A stretch of DNA of 7,164 bases from Nitrospirota bacterium (GTDB taxonomy: Bacteria; Nitrospirota; Thermodesulfovibrionia; UBA6902): the NCBI GenBank assembly GCA_015491705.1, contig WFVK01000199.1:1-7164 (forward strand), written 5' to 3'. Numbering within the stretch: the stretch's first letter is position 1; the number at the start of each line of letters is the position of its first letter. A program made the translations under genes and the position numbers. The notes under the pieces were generated by a model. The model searched no databases. It had not been told where the DNA came from and saw only the letters and a list, made by a program, of their open reading frames with translations. Positions 5,893-7,164 of this stretch are shown one piece after another.

Positions 5893-5909
5893 CCGGAATT
5901 TTAATCCGG
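5893..5909 (-). repeat. hairpin in the folE leader
   Basis: CCGGA and TCCGG arms form a perfect 5-bp stem with a 7-nt loop, 31 bp upstream of the folE ATG. If transcription starts just downstream of the -10 candidate at 5914-5919, this hairpin lies at the very 5' end of the message and could protect it or influence start efficiency. Confidence 0.35.
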
Positions 5910-5913
5910 CGTC

Positions 5914-5919
5914 ATTTTA
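5914..5919 (-). promoter_or_regulatory. weak -10 candidate for the folE operon
   Basis: TAAAAT on the minus strand matches the -10 consensus at 5 of 6 positions. No convincing -35 is present at 16-18 bp, where the tandem 10-bp repeat lies instead. Transcription would start near 5907, giving a leader of about 45 nt. An activator-dependent promoter would fit this arrangement, but this is inference. Confidence 0.25.
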
Positions 5920-5933
5920 TCTTACACTTGCAC

Positions 5934-5953
5934 AAAACTATCGAAAACTATCG
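5934..5953. repeat. tandem perfect 10-bp direct repeat AAAACTATCG
   Basis: Two identical copies (5934-5943 and 5944-5953) abut. The 10-bp period is about one helical turn. They cover roughly -27 to -46 relative to the proposed folE start, the place of the missing -35. The core CTATCG occurs a third time at 6151-6156. Confidence 0.55.
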
Positions 5954-5991
5954 CCAGCGGGCTCTTCGCCCATTTAGGCAACATTAATGTG

Positions 5992-6014
5992 AAATGGTTA
6001 AAAAGTTTAACATT
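5992..6014. repeat. AT-rich inverted repeat upstream of folE
   Basis: AAATGGTTAAA (5992-6002) and TTTAACATTT (6006-6015, one base beyond the stated end) are near-perfect reverse complements around AAG, with a single bulged G. The inner GTTAAA/TTTAAC arms are perfect. It resembles a dimeric operator more than a terminator. No regulator is recognised. Confidence 0.4.
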
Positions 6015-6029
6015 TGGGGATAATCGGTG

Positions 6030-6053
6030 TCAAAAACGGGATGCGGTTTTTGA
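6030..6053. repeat. perfect 8-bp inverted repeat TCAAAAAC/GTTTTTGA
   Basis: The arms at 6030-6037 and 6046-6053 are exact reverse complements with an 8-nt loop (GGGATGCG on the plus strand). The A-run and T-run flanks are symmetric, as in bidirectional terminators, but there is no GC-rich stem core. It could contribute to ending the aminotransferase transcript. Confidence 0.45.
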
Positions 6054-6073
6054 AGATAACCTTGCGGTTGTAT

Positions 6074-6094
6074 AAAAATGCCGCCTGCAGGCAT
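6074..6094 (-). terminator. candidate intrinsic terminator downstream of the aminotransferase gene
   Basis: On the minus strand ATGCC (6094-6090) pairs with GGCAT (6082-6078) across a 7-nt loop, and a run of five T ends at 6074. A second pairing through the GCCTGCAGGC palindrome competes with it. The stem is short, and it lies about 140 nt after the aminotransferase stop, so this is a weak call. Confidence 0.3.
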
Positions 6095-6121
6095 GGTGGT
6101 CTGAATGAAAAGCTTTATCTG

Positions 6122-6156
6122 CGATACCTCGGGGGGGTATTACATACGCCCTATCG
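6122..6156. repeat. compound hairpin with a seven-G run
   Basis: CGATA (6122-6126) pairs with TATCG (6152-6156). Inside, GGG (6133-6135) pairs with CCC (6149-6151), and GTAT (6137-6140) with ATAC (6144-6147) around a TAC loop, leaving a 6-nt bulge and one G-G mismatch. ATACC (6124-6128) can alternatively pair with GGTAT (6136-6140). It may be a structured 3' end for the aminotransferase message; no known RNA family is recognised. Confidence 0.35.
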
Positions 6157-6231
6157 ACATATCTTCGGATTTTCAATCTTCGTTATTTTCTGCAACAGGG
6201 ACATCAAGTGCTGAATACACGCTGACACAGA

Positions 6232-7164
6232 TCAGGATGTAATCTGTCTAACCGCATCCACAATTTTTTGTATTTCCCGATATTGCAAACCGGTCCAGAA
6301 CGGCAGTGATATTGTCCTGTCGCCGATTTCCTCGGCAACGGGAAAGTCCCCTCTTTTATACCCAAAGTGTTTCCTGAAGTAAGTGAGCAAGTGTATTGCC
6401 CTGTAATTTACGGCAACGCCTATGCCGTTTTCGCTCAATTTCCCGAGTGCATAATCCCTCTTGTCTTTATTGACCCAGATTGTAAACATATGATAGGCGC
6501 TTTTTGATTCGCTGTCGATCGCGGGATATGTAATCCCGGGGACATCTTTCAATAGTTTAATGTACTTATTGTAAATTTTTTTCCTCTTGTCCCAGAGTGT
6601 ATCTATCCTTTCAAGCTGCGGCAGGAGCAACGCCGCCTGAATGTTGTCCATGTTGTATTTCCAGCCGAATTCAATCATGTCCCAGTGTTTATAGGCTCCG
6701 GCGTATCTGTCCGCCGCCTCTACGGACATTCCGTGCTGGCGGAGAACGGTCACCTTCTCAGCGAGTTTTCTGTTGTTCGTGGCAAGCGCCCCGCCTTCTC
6801 CGGATGTGATATTTTTTGTTGCATAGAAACTGAAGCATGCCGCGTCGCCTAACTGGCCGGGCCCTATACCGTCACGTTTTCCTTCAATGCAATGGGCGGC
6901 GTCTTCGATGATTTTCAGATTGTACTTGTCGGCTATTGTCCTGATCTTCTTCATGTCACACATCTGGCCGTAAAGATGCACGGGGATAATCGCCTTTGTC
7001 CTTCCGGTAACGGCATTTTCTATTTTTTCGTGATCAATAAGCCCTGTATCACGCCGGACATCGACAAATACCGGCTTTGCACCGGCCTGCATGATCGCGG
7101 TTGCGGTGGCGATAAAAGTCATGGGTGTGGTGATTACCTCGTCGCCGTTGCCGATGCCCAGTGC
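6232..7164 (-). CDS. DegT/DnrJ/EryC1/StrS-family sugar aminotransferase, N-terminus outside the window
   Basis: This is a PLP-dependent aminotransferase of the family that aminates nucleotide-linked keto-sugars for lipopolysaccharide, capsule or glycan synthesis. The frame stays open to the right edge. The visible 310 residues begin ALGIGNGDEVITTP, before a methionine at 7122 that is internal, not the start. About 60-80 residues are probably missing, judged from the usual family length of about 370-390. GDEV and MTFIAT form the substrate/PLP entry region. IIEDAAHCI contains the PLP-pyridine-binding aspartate. FSFYATKNITSGEGG carries the Schiff-base lysine (in ATKN). WKYNMDNIQAAL, the YHMF strand and VAVNYRAIHL are typical of the C-terminal half. 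The protein ends VRQITS. The exact sugar substrate cannot be read from this portion; ArnB-, PseC- and perosamine-synthase-like roles all remain possible. It lies 369 bp upstream of folE on the same strand and is likely a separate unit. Confidence 0.92.
   Translation of the reverse strand, partial: ALGIGNGDEVITTPMTFIATATAIMQAGAKPVFVDVRRDTGLIDHEKIENAVTGRTKAIIPVHLYGQMCDMKKIRTIADKYNLKIIEDAAHCIEGKRDGIGPGQLGDAACFSFYATKNITSGEGGALATNNRKLAEKVTVLRQHGMSVEAADRYAGAYKHWDMIEFGWKYNMDNIQAALLLPQLERIDTLWDKRKKIYNKYIKLLKDVPGITYPAIDSESKSAYHMFTIWVNKDKRDYALGKLSENGIGVAVNYRAIHLLTYFRKHFGYKRGDFPVAEEIGDRTISLPFWTGLQYREIQKIVDAVRQITS

Larger units (their letters stand above)
5863..6231. other. 369-bp intergenic region between the aminotransferase gene and folE
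   Basis: No gene is supported here. The only open frame (plus strand, 6014-6214) starts at TTG without a ribosome site and resembles nothing known. The region should hold the 3' end of the aminotransferase transcript and the folE promoter. It contains many short inverted repeats, listed separately: 5893-5909, 5992-6014, 6030-6053, 6074-6094 and 6122-6156. It also has a perfect 10-bp palindrome ACATTAATGT (5981-5990) and a tandem 10-bp repeat (5934-5953). I recognise no known riboswitch, including no tetrahydrofolate riboswitch. Confidence 0.6.

Noticed and set aside
5863..6000. Tetrahydrofolate or other riboswitch upstream of folE
   Set aside because: The proposed leader is only about 45 nt and I see none of the conserved cores I know for folate, preQ1 or molybdenum-cofactor RNAs. 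A covariance-model search would be decisive.
6014..6214. 66-codon plus-strand frame in the gap between folE and the aminotransferase gene
   Set aside because: It begins at TTG with no Shine-Dalgarno, runs through two inverted repeats and a seven-G tract, and encodes no recognisable protein.

Overview
The window looks like chromosomal DNA from a free-living, probably anaerobic, Gram-negative bacterium. Genes are about half GC, intergenic DNA is AT-richer, and the spacing is compact. The clearest physiological clue is a two-gene methylenetetrahydrofolate reductase: a short MetF plus a separate cysteine-rich MetV. This form is known from acetogens and other users of the reductive acetyl-CoA (Wood-Ljungdahl) pathway. 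Together with an Lgt for lipoprotein maturation and a compatible-solute phosphatase, it suggests a Nitrospirota- or Desulfobacterota-like organism. That placement is inference; no marker gene in the window settles it.

Layout. Bases 1-303 hold no confident gene and carry a candidate promoter for the only plus-strand gene, an MpgP-type HAD phosphatase (304-1143). All other genes are on the minus strand, so the groups below are given in transcription order, from high to low coordinates. A DegT/DnrJ/EryC1/StrS aminotransferase enters from the right edge with its N-terminus missing (stop at 6232). A 369-bp gap rich in inverted repeats follows (5863-6231). Then comes a tight five-gene cluster: folE (5862-5299), metV (5269-4598), metF (4601-3720, GTG start, 4-nt overlap), a 94-residue membrane protein of unknown function (3712-3428) and lgt (3416-2568). 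A terminator-like hairpin sits at the lgt stop. After 217 bp with an extended -10 promoter candidate come a SlyD-like FKBP isomerase (2350-1922) and panB (1920-1120). The end of panB overlaps the end of mpgP by 24 bp in convergent orientation.

How the genes fit together. folE supplies the first step from GTP towards tetrahydrofolate, and MetF/MetV reduces methylene-tetrahydrofolate to methyl-tetrahydrofolate. PanB also consumes methylene-tetrahydrofolate, as the hydroxymethyl donor for ketopantoate. So three of the four best-defined enzymes touch the folate one-carbon pool, although panB lies in a separate transcription unit. Lgt and the small membrane protein appear to be passengers in the folate operon. 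The aminotransferase probably belongs to a sugar or surface-polysaccharide cluster that continues beyond the right edge.

I see no mobile element, CRISPR array, tRNA or rRNA, and no clearly novel multigene system. The points most worth a second look are the MetV/MetF pair without an adjacent electron-donor module, the unknown 94-residue membrane protein, and the structured gap upstream of folE.
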